A DNA stretch of 64,000 bases. Origin: Campanula takesimana (Eukaryota; Streptophyta; Magnoliopsida; Asterales; Campanulaceae). The position numbers and the translations under genes are program-made. Below the pieces are notes generated by a model. The model worked only from the letters and a program-made list of their open reading frames with translations. It ran no database searches and was not told where the DNA came from. This document shows, in pieces, positions 21,000-33,215 of the stretch. The stretch is taken from the NCBI GenBank assembly GCA_026119855.1, contig JAOWBW010000112.1, positions 1,860,001-1,924,000 on the forward strand. The letters are read 5' to 3'. Position 1 is the first letter of the stretch. Each line of letters starts with the position of its first letter.

Positions 21000-23900
21000 C
21001 TAATGATCAAAATGGCTGCATTCACCTACATTGATCTCCAAGGTGCCTTTCTTCCCATACAATGCGACTCTGCAGCAGTTTCTTCTTGGACCCTGTTCAT
21101 AGATCAAAACCAAGAAATCTCTATTAGGGTTTAGCATTAAATATGCAATCGAATAGCGGCATTAAATATGCAATCGAATAGCGCTCCCACGTGGGGTTTA
21201 CGGAAAAGCTAGGCCCACATGGGCTTACTGTAGACGGTCTTTTTTCTTTTTTCACTTTGATGCAAGATGTTACTTACATCAGGGTTTAGCATTACAAATG
21301 CTACCTAATAACTTCCGCATGGGCACAGAGAAAAGCTGAGCCCATGCGGGATTTCTGTAGCAGTCTTCCCTTTCATTTAAGTGCAAAATGCTACTTCCGC
21401 TATCAGGGTTTAGCATAAATGATCACAAATTCGTAGCACGCGAAAAAGTTACCTTATTCCAGAAACGTGGATTGGGCCTTTTGTAAACCCTAACTCGATC
21501 AAGCAACGCCGGATCCGCCATTTTCCAATCGCAAACTTGATCATCTTGGCCCAACAGTGGAGCATAATCGCTAACCGTCTGATTATCCGCGAAATACTGA
21601 CCATTCGATAGCGTATATATATACGACATCGTACAACCATCACGACCGAGCGGGCGGGTGTTGAACGGGAATCCGACGGTCCAGGCTTCCGGGTACCAAT
21701 CAAGAAAGGTTTGTTCGGGCTTTTCCATTTCCCGATGCGGGATAATGCCACGTAGGATTTGGACCGCGTAGCCCCACGAGACCGAGACGGTCCAATTTAG
21801 GCCCCGGTGGTGGCAAATGGATTGTTGCATGAGTGCACCCGGGTCGACCTTCATCGGGACGGTGAGCTGTTTTAGGGCTTGGATTTGGTTCACTTGGGGA
21901 GTAATGGCTCGATCTTGTCTAGGTGGTGTAGAGATACTAGAGGTGTAATGGGATGAGCTGCGAGGTAGCCAAATACGTTGCCGTTCATATCAAACTGAGC
22001 AAAATCAAGAAAAACATAAGATTATTAAAGACATGAATTGGTACAAACTACTAGCATAATAGGGAGGTAGAAACAAATATATTCCCCCTTGTCCCATAAC
22101 AATGTGGAAAAATTGATTTTTTTGGTCAACTTTATTAATCTTTGACCATAATTTTATGAATATCTAGATATCTTTATGTAATTCTAAAAAGTATTGTCGC
22201 TTCATCATTAGAATTACTATCGATATATATTTTTAAATTGCATAGATATATTTTAGATATTCATAAAATTATGGTCAAAGATCGACCCAGTTGAAAAAAA
22301 GTTCAAAATGTCCACATTGTTATGGGACAGAGAGAACCTATGTACACTGTGTGTACGCACACATACATACATGTATGTATATTTATATACTCCCTCCGTC
22401 CCACCTCACTTGAGACCTAAGAGATGGGCACAATAATTAAAAAAAAAAGAATAAAATAAATAAAATGTGTGTAGAAAATGAAGAGAGATAATAACTTGGG
22501 TTAAAAGTAGGTTGGTTGAATGAATTATGTGGTGAAAAATAAAGAAAGAGAATGAGTGGGTGGGTAGATTGAATATAAATTATAAAAAAATACTATTTTG
22601 GGGAGTCTCAAGTGAAGTGAGACGGACTAAAATGGAAATAAGTTTCAAGTGAGGTGGGACGGAGGGAGTGTGTATGTAAATAACATGTATGTATAAGATT
22701 ACGGAGTAAGTCTTATAGCCAGATGCTTAGTATAATGTAAGGTAAATTTGGAGAAAATATTGCATTTGATCACATTGACTGCTAGATGTCGAGTGTTGAG
22801 CGAGACTCTTATTCATTAAGCAAAGGATTTTGATTCTCAAATCATTAAGAGGATATTGGACATATTCATGTTGAATGAGATAATTAAATCATTCATCCTA
22901 CCTCCAAATTAGCCTATACTCCCTCCGTCCTAGCACAAGTGAGACTTCTTTCCTTTTTAAGTCATCCCACTAAAAGTGAGACTGCCCAAAATAGAATTGT
23001 TTCAACCCCACTCATTCTCTCTATTCATTTTCCACCACTCAATTTATTCAACTAACAATACTATTTATCTCACTCATTCTCTCTCTTCATTTTCCACCAC
23101 TCAATTTATCCAACTAACACTACTATTTACTCCACTCATCTCTCTCTTCATTTTCTACCATACATTTACTAGTTTGTCTTAATTAGTGTGCAAACCCCTC
23201 TAGTCCTACTTGTGCTGGGAAGGAGGGAGTATTCATTAAGCAAGGATTATCAAACGCAACCTAAGTCTTATAGAAGAACATACTCATTTCCAAGTGCAAT
23301 ATTACTATTCATTTGGTCAACTCAATTGAACTTTTAACAATAATATTATCAAAAGTCAAGATATTCCTATAAAATTCTAAAATTATCGTTGTTTCACCAT
23401 TAAGAACTATCAATAAAAATATTTTGATTTTTATAAAAATATTTTGATTTTTATAAAAATATTTTTTTTTATAAAAATATTTTGATTTTTATACTTTCAA
23501 TAAAATATTATATATTAATGCGGATCATATCCAGATGATTATCCTAAAATATAGTTCATCTAGATGATCAACAAACCATTAATTTCAAACACTCCTAAAA
23601 AATTACCACCTAAAAAATCGATGCAAATATAAACACAACCAATAGAAATGCATAGATTAGAGATAGAGAGAAACACAAAGAAAAGAGATAGAGAGATAGA
23701 GATAGAGATAGAGATAAAGACCTGATGAAACCCTATTTCCTTAGTGAGTGGAACTCCAAGTTCAGCCATGCAAGCTTGGATCCGATCATCCGACCCGAAC
23801 AAACCCGGATGCCTCTCCAAACACCTATCTTGGATCTTCTCTAGTTCTTTAGCCAATGGATAACTAATTGCAAATCCACCCCCTCCATATGCCATATTAT

Positions 23901-24554
23901 AAGAAAACCTAATATTTTGCAAATGACTCTCAGAGGAACTCCCAATGTAATAATACCCCTTATGATCATACTTGTCCAAAACCCTAATCAAGTTTTCCAC
24001 CACAAAAACCGTGTCGTCGTCCCCCATCACGAACCACCGGACATCGTCTAACCCTAATCGGACGGTTTCCGAGACGATCCTCGATATCCGTATCGCGGAC
24101 GGTCTCCTTCATTGTTAGTGTACTTGAACTCGGAGGTGTCGCCGGAGATTTTATAAGGCGGTAGAGTGTAAATATCATCTTCGTTGTCGTTTTCGTCGGG
24201 TAATTGGTCAAACCAAACATAACCTCGGGTTACGTTTGGTCTCCACCATAGTTTGATGTACTCTTTTCTATGGTCCCATAGATTCTTGGAAGCCGCGATG
24301 CCAAATACAATTTGATGGATCTGCGTTTTGTCATTAGTATTGGTTTCGTCGTGATTAGGGTTTCGGGGGAGAAGAAAGTTATGTTTTGTGGTGGTTATAG
24401 TTGGAGTAGTAGGGTTAAGAGGGTTGTGAATGCATGAATTTGCATGGGAGATGTAGTTGAAGGTGTAAAGTATGTAAAGAAGAGAGAGAAAAGTGACCAT
24501 GAATAAGGTGGTGAGCTTAGTTTTGGTATTGGTGGATCGAGTAGGGTTTTTCAT
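21000..24554 (-). CDS. GT31/DUF604 beta-1,3-glycosyltransferase-like protein (3 exons, two apparent frameshifts)
   Basis: Type II membrane protein, probably Golgi, of the Fringe-like DUF604 branch of GT31; donor and acceptor are unknown. Exons on the minus strand: 24554-23722, 21994-21453, 21092-21000. The N-terminus has a short basic tail and one membrane segment (LTTLFMVTFLSLLYILYTF). Then come IVFGIAASKNLW, YIKLWWRP, a DxD-type motif in FVMGDDDTVFVVENL, MAYGGGGFAISYPLA, the RIQACMAELGVPLTKEIGFHQ-type block, FDMNGNVFGYLAAHP and WTVSVSWGYAVQI. Exon 3 ends the protein with GPRRNCCRV and VGECSHFDH. The expected length is about 489 residues, as in the family. Two single-base deletions break the frame as given: exon 1 near 24096-24106 (after EGDR) and exon 2 near 21899-21910 (after LDKIEP). 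The start ATG follows an A-rich leader. Confidence 0.85.
21127..21420. repeat. Intronic tandem repeat with conserved hairpins (GT31 intron 2)
   Basis: AGGGTTTAGCAT recurs at about 21127, 21281 and 21406, delimiting two units of about 125-155 bp. Each unit contains an inverted repeat: CCCACGTGGG facing CCCACATGGG (about 21185-21222), and CCGCATGGGC facing GCCCATGCGG (about 21316-21350). Each has an AAAAGCT core in the loop. A 25-bp direct duplication (CATTAAATATGCAATCGAAT plus AGCG) lies at about 21135-21183. Confidence 0.7.
22080..22336. mobile_element. Stowaway-like MITE in GT31 intron 1
   Basis: Left TTGTCCCATAACAATGTGG and right CCACATTGTTATGGGACAG are inverted. The TA borders are imperfect, so the ends are approximate. 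Confidence 0.7.
22388..22670. mobile_element. Stowaway-like MITE in GT31 intron 1
   Basis: Left CTCCCTCCGTCCCACCTCAC, right GTGAGGTGGGACGGAGGGAG, a perfect 20-bp inverted terminus. Left border TA, right border TG. Confidence 0.85.
22917..23231. mobile_element. Stowaway-like MITE in GT31 intron 1
   Basis: TA-flanked; left CTCCCTCCGTCCTAGCACAA, right TTGTGCTGGGAAGGAGGGAG. The interior holds three copies of a CTCTCTTCATTTTC-type pyrimidine repeat. Confidence 0.85.
23415..23495. repeat. AT-rich tandem repeat (about 20-bp unit)
   Basis: About four copies of ATAAAAATATTTTGATTTTT, the third with TTTTG replaced by T residues. Lies in GT31 intron 1. Confidence 0.85.
23640..23721. repeat. GATAGA microsatellite at the GT31 intron 1 donor side
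   Basis: Reiterated AGAGATAGAGAGATAGAGAT units directly next to the exon 1 splice donor (GT at 23721-23720 on the minus strand). Confidence 0.85.
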
Positions 24555-25721
24555 TTTTTTTTTTTTTTTTTTTTGAATGAGAGGTTTAATGGTGAAGGTT
24601 TTTGTGGTTTATTTGAATGGTTTTGGGGAGTGAAGTACAAAAGGAGGAAGATTTATATATATAATATATATATATATATATTATTTTATTTTTTGAAACA
24701 AAGATTTATATTATACTTAGCCAAAAGGATAAAGAGAACAAAAAAACGGATTAGCAGACTCTTGTGGGTGGCGGATTCTTAGTGCAATGGCCAGTGGACT
24801 TCTCTTGCACACTCACAAGGAAATCCAACGGCCCATATTTTTTTTTATATATATTATATTTTTTTTTTTTTTAAGTTTGTATCATATCATTCATTCAAGG
24901 CAATTGTTGCCATCGTGTTACAAACTCCTAAGAAGCATATACCATTGAGCTATAAACTCGTTGGTAACTGCCCATAATTAAACATGACATGTACAACAGA
25001 ATTAATGAATTTGAAATAAGTAGAATCTATCTCAAATAATTTTGAACGAATTGGTTTCGGGGGAAACTAGTTCCTCTCTAAGTTATAAAAAGTCCTGTTT
25101 TTTTAACTCTTCTTAATCCCTAAAAGGTCTAAACTCTACACCTTAAGCCCTAAACCCTAAACTTTAATCCCTATAAAAACAAGACTTTTTTTATAACTTA
25201 TGGAGAAACTAGTTTCCCCCAAAATTTTCTCATTTTGAACATTTAATTGTATTTTGGCATTCCACCAGTTTATCGGGCCAAAATACGTTTATCCCCTTTA
25301 AGTATCCATGCAATCCTACTTTGCACCCCAAACCGAATTTTGTCTCAGAGTAACACTTTAATTTGATTTTAATCCCACTTTGACCCCTAGCACCTAACGG
25401 AGTTAAAAATTTAACGAGAAATAGTCATGTGCATGTCACATGAGGGTTATTTTTAATCAATTTCTCGGATATTAATATTTTGTTGTCTGAATGTAATAGT
25501 GTGCATGTTAGTAAGGTAGATAGATTGGTAGTTCAATTTGCACATAACAATGCTGTATTTGCTAGGAAAATGTATCACCACTTTATAGACCATGAGCCTA
25601 TCTTCTTAATGATAAGATAAATAGCTAAGTTTGTTAAAAAAAATGAGCAAATAGAGTACAAAGTTATGAACAGTTCTCTCGGTTCTGGTGAAATATACCT
25701 AGAGTAAAATGGTCTTGTGAG
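24555..25721. other. Upstream flank of the GT31 gene
   Basis: It should contain the GT31 promoter. Visible: a T run (24555-24572), TA microsatellites near 24656-24682 and 24846-24856, a MITE at 25059-25220, and no supported gene. Confidence 0.5.
25059..25220. mobile_element. 162-bp MITE with GGGGGAAACTAGTT ends
   Basis: Left GGGGGAAACTAGTTCCTCT, right reading back as GGGGGAAACTAGTTTCTCC, plus an inner AGTTATAAAAAGTC inverted arm. Same family as 17480-17579. The middle has CCCTAAACCCTAAACTTTA, a telomere-like stretch that is probably incidental. Confidence 0.65.
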
Positions 25722-26004
25722 TACCCCCTCCGTCCCATAACAATGTGCACAAAATGGAAAATGCACGGGAATTAATAGATGAATAATGGTGGGTAGTTGT
25801 TGTGAGTGTGAAAAGTTAAGTAGGGAAAGAGAAAGCGGGATAGGGAATAGTAGGTTGATTGATGTTGTGAGTATAAAAGTAAAGTAAGAGAGAGAATGAG
25901 TATGATGAATAGTAAAGATTCTTTGTCATTTTAGGAAAGTGTGACTTATCAATGGGACATCTAAAATGGCAATTTGTGCACATTGTTATGGGACGGAGGG
26001 AGTA
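25722..26004. mobile_element. Stowaway-like MITE
   Basis: TA-flanked; left CCCCCTCCGTCCCATAACAA, right TTGTTATGGGACGGAGGGAG. Confidence 0.85.
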
Positions 26005-27680
26005 TTTTATTAACTTGAGTTGATTAGAACAAATTAATTCGGCCCAATAACAAATGTAGCACATCATTAGTCATCTATTTGAATCTAATGCAGCCCAATG
26101 GCCAGTGTAAAAGATATGAACGGCTGATCCATTCACATTCTCGGCCTTGGGACTCGTGAAGTTCGATAAAAAATCGAGCGTGAATTAAACTAAAGGCCGA
26201 GAGATGTACTAATCGAATAAAATATTCTTAAAAATAACAATACTTGAAATATGTACCACCGAACTCAAAATTAAAGATCAAGATTGAATATTAGTCAGAC
26301 TGATGTTCAATCTGACTGTACGTAAGCCCGAATCCTCGTATCCTCTCGCCCTTTTGAGTACTAAAATTGTGGGAGCAACCATGCCTTATGTCCAACCACT
26401 CTCATGATAATGCTTAGAAGTTCAAATGCCAACTCTTTTCGATTTGTTAGTGCTATTGAAACTTTCATTTTTATTTTTATTTTAAAAAAAAAGAGGCAAA
26501 AATACCAATTGAATTACCCAATTTTGATGCATAAATCAATGAAAGCTCAAAATATTTAATATTGTTATACAATTGACGAAAACAAAGATATATTAATAAA
26601 TGATTCAAGAGTGGATGACCATTTAACTTTTTTGTTAAATCGATTTGATGTCTCTTTTATACCAATCACTAGAGTTTTTGTTTTGACTTTAAATATGATC
26701 CCGTTTTATGATTCCATTTGAGGCATAAAAAAAGTTTATATAAATGATTGATACAAAAATGAGCTGATAATAATTTATTGTTTGCTTCGGTTGTGGATCC
26801 GCCACACTCTGATTAAAAACATCAACAAAATCATAATACATTATTTTGTAGACCAAATTTTGTGACATTTTTTGTGATTCTAATGTTACCCATCTGAAAT
26901 AGGCATATCAACATTCTGAACCACCGTACTTTACTCATGCTTAGCAGATGCAATACATGCTTTGTCATTTCTTAGTAATCACCCAATTACGACTTTTCCA
27001 GTCACTACTGTTGTCTAAATCAGTTACTGTCTTGTGCATTTTGTAGCTAAAAGTATGTATAACCACACTTTTCCAGTCAACTACGAACTCAGTTTTCTAG
27101 TCAACCAACTCAATATCTAGTCAACCTACTCAATTTTCCAACCAAAGTTTTGTTTTCACACCACAAATAGGTTGCATATAATTTTTGTTGTCACTCAAAA
27201 TAAGAGTGAAAAACATGGTTTTCAAGAAAATGTTCAGGATCTCCAATGAAAATCTCATCGCTGATACCTCAACTGACGCCTCGGAAACGAAAGAACCCGA
27301 TAGCATTCCGCTGTTGGTTCTCAAGTCAAGTCAAAGATTGGCCCCACTGGCGGAGCTAAACGTGTTATAAGGGGGCAGTTGCCCCCCTTTAGTTTTCAAA
27401 ATGTCAAATTTATCCCCTAAAGAGAAAGGGAAACTTGTTCATTTCAAGTATTAGGGGCATAGTCATGAAGATTTGATACACAACACCGCTTCTATTTACT
27501 TGATTATATTAAAACCAACCCATATTTAAGCCTTGAGTTTAAAGCGAAAGGCATAACAATAAAGCGGGTTATGATCCCAAAAAAAATAAAAAAAATACAA
27601 ATGTGTATAAACTCTTTAATTTCGGTGATAACATACATTTCGCGTGTGCTGCCTAGTGTATCTATATCTTGTTAAGCAAG
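26005..27680. other. Intergenic AT-rich region
   Basis: No supported gene; the frames at 27130-27370 on both strands lack homology that I recognise. GGGGGCAGTTGCCCCCC near 27371-27387 is a palindromic piece resembling transposon ends, but no partner was found. Confidence 0.4.
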
Positions 27681-27942
27681 TACTCACTCCGGTCCAAAAT
27701 ACTGTCATTTTTAGATCAAAATTTTGGTCTAAATAATGTCACTGTTTGAGCTAAATGTCTCTCTCTTTGCATTGAAACTTGTTCTCTTTTATTAATTATC
27801 TTAGTGTGAGACATTAATGTAAGAAAGTTGCACACTTAATAGGGGTAAATTTGAAACTTTTATCACTAAGTCATGATAATTATTACATTTCTTAAGAGTT
27901 GTTCAAATGTAAAAAAAAACAGTTATTTTGGACCGGAAGCAG
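27681..27942. mobile_element. MITE with CTCACTCCGGTCCAAAATA ends
   Basis: Left ACTCCGGTCCAAAATACTG and right CAGTTATTTTGGACCGGAAG are inverted. A diverged relative of the CTCCCTCCGTCCC family. Confidence 0.65.
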
Positions 27943-28388
27943 ATGCAATTACTTGATCCTTTCAAAAGTTCATCTCTATGTAGAAATTTTGTGCTCAAAG
28001 TTCCAATTCATGTCCTTCTCAGGTGATTTCCCCTTTTTAAGTTTTGCAATTAATTTTTCTATGCCCTAATTCTCCTGTCTTGTTGCTTAAAATAACATCA
28101 GAAAATCACAAATGATGCTACAGTTGCTACTCTACTTAAATTTACTGTACGAATCAAGTAAACAAACGAAAATCAGCATAAATAGTTGGATTTTGTATAA
28201 TTAGCAAGCTTAAATTTCGATTTTATGTAGGCGGCCAAACAGGAAAACTCGCATTCTTGTATTGATCTGTGTACTGTTGTTTTCAACTGTTTTTTTTTTT
28301 TGCAGATTGCGGTGATTGGTTAGTTTAGCAACTTAGGGTTTACGTTTGGGTGATTGCAATTTGGTACTTGTGACTGTTTTAAGTAGTT
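27943..28388 (+). promoter_or_regulatory. 5' region of the MSL1 gene with probable 5' UTR intron
   Basis: A T-rich tract ending in TTTTTTTTTTTGCAG at 28290-28305 is a good splice acceptor about 80 bp before the start codon, which suggests a leader intron. The upstream leader exon and promoter cannot be fixed from sequence. Confidence 0.4.
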
Positions 28389-31300
28389 ATGGCAGCTATT
28401 AGGTTTTCAATCTTGAAATCACTGCGTTCATCTTGTGGGTCATATGGTTCTTGTGTGAAATTAACCAGATATGAAAATCCAGTTGATGTTAGACCTTCGT
28501 TGATTTACGTTACTTGTAATTACTCTACGAAATCATCTGGGTTTACTGACAACAATGTCAATGGTGGTTTTAAAATGGTGGGTTCTGAATCTTTCGGTCG
28601 TAAAAGCAAATATGTTGGCATGTTTTCAAATCCAGTATCGAATTTGCGACTGCAGAATAAAGGTTATCTTTGTGGGGTTAGCCCTTTGTTGAACTATCGG
28701 TCATTTTCACGGTCTGCTGGTAATCCTGGAGCTAACCCTGGGAGTCCAGAATCTGTGCCTTTAGCAGCTTCAGGGTCAAGCGGGGTTGATGGAAATGAAT
28801 GGATTGTTAAGGCAAAAGATGCTTGGCAGTCTACTATGGATTTTGCAACTTATACTGGGGAAAAGGCTAAAGAAGCCTCTACTGAAGTTACTCCTTATAT
28901 AGAGCAAGTTCTTGATAAACATCCATATCTTAGAGAAGTTATTGTTCCAATTGGTGGGACCGCAGTAGGAACTTTATTAGCTTGGGTTGTGATGCCAAGG
29001 ATCTTGAGGAGATTTCATAAGTATTCAACGGAAGGTCCGGCTGTATTATTGTCGGGGAGCACATTGTGGGGCCCAGTACCGTATGAGAAGAGTTTCTGGG
29101 GGGCTTTGGAGGATCCAGTGCGCTATCTAATTACCTTCATGGCATTTTCACAAATGTTAGTCTTGATTCATCCCGTTTCTAACTTGCATTTGCTCATGTT
29201 TGTACTGGTTTTGATTTATTGTACTAGTTGTTTATCCTGTTTTTGTATGCAGAGCGATGATGGTGGCTCCAATGACTATTGCTTCACAATACCTTGGACA
29301 AACATGGAGAGGTGCTGTTATACTTTCAGCTGTATGGTTTCTGCATCGCTGGAAAACAAGCGTGATTACGCGTGCCTTGGCTGCCCCGAGTGTGGAGCGA
29401 GTTGATCGGGATAAGCTGCTAACTGTTGACAAAATCTCGTCTGTTGGTTTGTTTGTACTTGGTGGGATGGCTTTAGCTGAGGCGTGTGGTGTTGCTGTGC
29501 AATCTATTTTAACTGTTGGGGGCATAGGAGGTGAGTGTATGTTGCAAATTTTATAAGGTTTTCTAGTGCTACATCTTCTAACAGTGATGGAGGATGTTAC
29601 AATCGTGATCCACAATGCCTTTTCAAACGTTGAGGAATAATCTCCTTAAGCACCGTTTACGTGTAAATTTGCGTGAAGCAACACACTTTAATACAATTAA
29701 TTTTGCCTTGTAAATTCTATTTTGTTCTCTTTAATACATTGACATTATGTATATTATGTCGTAAATTAGTTCATTTGGGCCATTTTGAATGATTGCAAAC
29801 TTAATTTATCGTTTTCCCTCTTAACAATCAGTATTTTCCCACTATTTATGCCTACGACTCCTATCTAGGGCGATATTCTGGCTAAAAAAGCTGGTTTTAT
29901 TCTTTGCAGTTCTGTTTATACTTAGTTGATCATCTATTCGTTTCTAGAGTGTTCCGTAAGTTGAGAGAATAAATCCCAGAGTGGTGTCTCTGGCTTCTTT
30001 TTGATATCTCCAGTTGGAGGTATGCATTTGATGTTGCTCATTCACCTAGATTTTCTCATCTTATTGTTACTTGTTTTCACTTTTTTATAACAATTCACGT
30101 TATAGATAGTCTCAATCAAGTTGGTATAGGACTTCTGATGAACTTTGTTTTCAATCTGCAAAGTTGTACAGTTTGATTATGGCAGTAGACAGGGAACTCC
30201 CTTATTAGTCCCTTTGCAATGTATCACATAGATTTTTGAATCTTGGCCGTAATTTGCTTTAGTCTTTATTTGTCAGTCCTTTATTACAAGGAAACAATGT
30301 CGATTATGTCTTCTCTCTTACATAAGCTTGTGGTTTGCGTTGAATATACAGCTGCCATAAGTTTATATGACTATCTGATTTTTTTTGAAATCATTCGGAC
30401 TTCGGAGTCTTGACACTTTTGATGTAATGGATTCCTTTAGTGTAAGTGATTGAACTATGGAGAATGTGATCTCGTCAGAGACACTAAGGAGTATTGTCTA
30501 ATCATTACTCTTGAATTAGTTATTGACATTACTCAAATACCAGATCCTCTTGTATGCCAAAACTGGCATTACCAGCCAACCCCCTGTCCCCCCCCCCCCC
30601 ACCCCACTTTTATGTGCATATGTTTCCCACAATAATAATAATAAGAAGGCATTATTGCTCTGCTTTCCATCTTAAAGACAATGCTTCCTAGATATGTTAA
30701 TAGTAATACCCAAGTTTCGTTATGGTTATTTTGAGTACTGAAGATTAGGGTAGTGATATAATATGTACTCCCTCTGTCCCATAATAAATTTCGCAATTTT
30801 CTTTTTGGTGTAGCCCAAATTAAATGTCACGTTTCTAAATAAGAGATTTACTGCAATTTTATTTTTGTTCAAGCACTGTACAATCTAGTAAAGTACTTCC
30901 CTTAAAATGGTTGACAAGTCAAAGGCAAATTTTGGGACGGAGGGAGTAGCATAAATGAAATGAACTTGTACTCGTAAACATGTAGAGGTTAGAGCTAAAT
31001 CATAAAATAGATAACATCATTACACTTACGCTGTGGTTATCTTTGCAGGAGTTGCAACTGCTTTTGCTGCTAGAGACATCCTTGGTAATGTTCTGAGTGG
31101 ATTGTCTGTGCAGATTTCACGGCCCTTTTCTATAGGAGATACGATAAAAGTATGTTTAATATGCTTATTTCTGAACTGGCCTTTCGTATAGCTTTATATG
31201 TTTCACATGTCATTTTAAGGACACTCTCCCCATCTTGCAAGTTCAGTAAAGTTTGTTTACAGTACATTTAGATTTTATTTATGGCTCCACGAACCAAAAA

Positions 31301-32678
31301 AAGGCTAAAAAAAAAAAAAAACAAAAAAAACAAGGTGATACATGTTTGTTATCGCTCTGCAGTTTATGTGGAGTCTATTTCATGTTGGCTTATGGACTAT
31401 GTATCATTTACCCATTGTTGATAGTTTATAATGACCTATGTTACATCAATTGGTTTTTAATCATTATCAGTGGGAATCGGAAACTGATACAACCTCTGTC
31501 CCAAAATGGATGACCGAATTGATCAAGAGCAAATTCAGTCACTCATTTCGGGACGGAGAGAGTATTTGAAAAGAGAGAGTACTTGGCATTTATAAGCGGT
31601 TGTCAGGTTGTAGGCCTGGGACTTTACGTAGATTGAGCGCTTTTCATTCAATCCATTTCCAACCACCTTGTAGACAAATTAAATCACAAAAAGATGGCTG
31701 GATTGAGTTGTTCGAGATAACAATGCTATGGTGATAATATCAAATATATTTGCATGGGAGTTTCTTTGCTTACATTATTTCCGATCACTTTTCCTGAGCT
31801 GCACATAACTTCTGTTTGCAGGCTGGATCTGTTGAAGGTCAAGTGGTCGAAATGGGACTTACGACCACTTCATTGCTAAGTGCGGAAAAGTTTCCTGTTA
31901 TAGTTCCAAATTCGTTATTTTCAAGTCAGGTAGGCATGGTTTCATTTATAGCCCTAGCTTGGATCTTTTCTGTTGCCTGCAGTTCATCAAGTAATTTATC
32001 ATCCATACACAGCCAGTTGAAGTTTAGTCCTGTGGGGCCTAAGCTTCTACATTAAGTATGTTACTAGTGTGTATAGTTCATCATCTTTTTTTTTCTTTTT
32101 CTAAACGTACTTTGAAACAAGTATAGAATTCTTTTTTTTTTTTTTTTTTTTTGGGGGGGGGAGGTGAGACAGTCCCGAAAAATTATGTCAGCTAGTATGT
32201 GAAAACGCTTTTGACTCTACGGCATTTCCTCCAATTGTAACAAACAACCCTCACGTTCTCGTTTGGCTTCATAAGTAAAGGTTGATATTTCCCTACATTT
32301 TTTCCTTGAGAAGTTCTTTCAGGTGGGTCAATAGTGATTTATCTGAATTCCGATGCATTTATAAAAACTTCAAAAATGAAGCTTATGACTATGGCCTATT
32401 CAGTTATGGCATCTTTTTCTATTTCCTTTCTAAGAATTACTTTATGGAATTTGCAGGTAATAGTGAACAAATCACGTGCTGGATGGCGTGCCATTGTCAC
32501 CAAAATTCCTCTGCAAATTGGTGACTTTGACAAAATCCCTCAGATATCAGATGAGATTAAGACGATGCTGGCATCAAACTCAAACGTTTTCTTGAAGAGG
32601 GAGCCTCCATACTGTTACCTGTCTCGAGTAGAAAGATACTATGCAGAGCTGACTATTGGATGCAATCTTAACCAGATG
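28389..32678 (+). CDS. MSL1: MSL1-type mitochondrial mechanosensitive (MscS-like) channel, 3' end missing
   Basis: Exons: 28389-29155, 29253-29530, 31049-31149, 31822-31929, 32457-32678, total 492 codons, all in frame. The product is the plant MscS-like channel of the mitochondrial inner membrane, which opens under membrane tension and helps with redox and osmotic balance. An N-terminal presequence rich in Ser/Arg precedes EWIVKAKDAWQSTMDFATYT. Then come membrane segments VPIGGTAVGTLLAWVVMPRI, RYLITFMAFSQIAMMVAPMT, AVILSAVWFLHRW and the Gly/Ala-rich pore-lining stretch VAVQSILTVGGIGGVATAFA, and the beta-domain NVLSGLSVQISRPFSIGDTI, EMGLTTTSLLSAEKFPVIVP, VNKSRAGWRAI. The last expected block (about 35-40 residues after ELTIGCNLNQM) is absent: after the donor at 32679 there are only 437 bp of AT-rich sequence, then a gap and a retrotransposon nest. 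Confidence 0.9.
30766..30948. mobile_element. Stowaway-like MITE in MSL1 intron 2
   Basis: TA-flanked; left CTCCCTCTGTCCCATAATAA, right AATTTTGGGACGGAGGGAG. Confidence 0.75.
31489..31564. mobile_element. Very short MITE remnant in MSL1 intron 3
   Basis: CCTCTGTCCCAAAATGGATG faces CATTTCGGGACGGAGAGAG only about 35 bp apart. Probably an internally deleted Stowaway-like copy. Confidence 0.55.
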
Positions 32679-33115
32679 GTATGTGTATTATTTCTAAATC
32701 TTAATTTCAAGATATCTATTGACTTCTTTTTAGCTCAAAGTTCAAACTGTGCTGCTTGATTGTTTGCTTTCCCGTATATGTTACTTGTAATATACTTTCT
32801 CTGATACTAAATTTGGTTTGAATATTGCCCAGAGAATACTGTCCTTGGATGAAGCTGGAATCATTTTTCTTTCTGCCACGAAATTGTCATCTTACCAATT
32901 GCAAAAAGTTGAAAGATTATATTTATAAGTCTCAATATACTGATAATGGTGAGCGACATGAATCAAAGGATTGTTAGTTTTACTTGTCTGGTTCCAAGTA
33001 TGCTACGTATCTAATTTTTAAACACAGAAAGCGAAATAAGAGTAAACTTAAATAACGACCTTTCTGGAAAATAATGTGGAAAACTTGATGTTAAAACTCA
33101 ATGGAAAAAAAAAAA
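32679..33115. other. MSL1 intron 5 (incomplete)
   Basis: Starts with a good donor (GTATGTG) and runs into the gap. No sequence resembling the missing terminal exon was found here or on the plus strand downstream. Confidence 0.5.
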
Positions 33116-33215
33116 NNNNNNNNNNNNNNNNNNNNNNNNNNNNNNNNNNNNNNNNNNNNNNNNNNNNNNNNNNNNNNNNNNNNNNNNNNNNNNNNNNNNN
33201 NNNNNNNNNNNNNNN
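33116..33215. other. Assembly gap (100 N)
   Basis: Exactly 100 N. Sequence to the right begins inside the 5' LTR of the Tekay-like element, so the gap swallows at least the first 1.9 kb or so of that LTR. Confidence 0.99.

Noticed and set aside
25130..25185. CCCTAAACCCTAAA-like stretch considered as interstitial telomere repeat
   Set aside because: Only two units, inside a MITE with defined ends; too short to be telomeric. The same applies to CTAAACCCTAAAC near 47800.
27130..27370. Overlapping frames on both strands near 27200
   Set aside because: No recognisable domain, no splice context, and no matching start context; likely chance.
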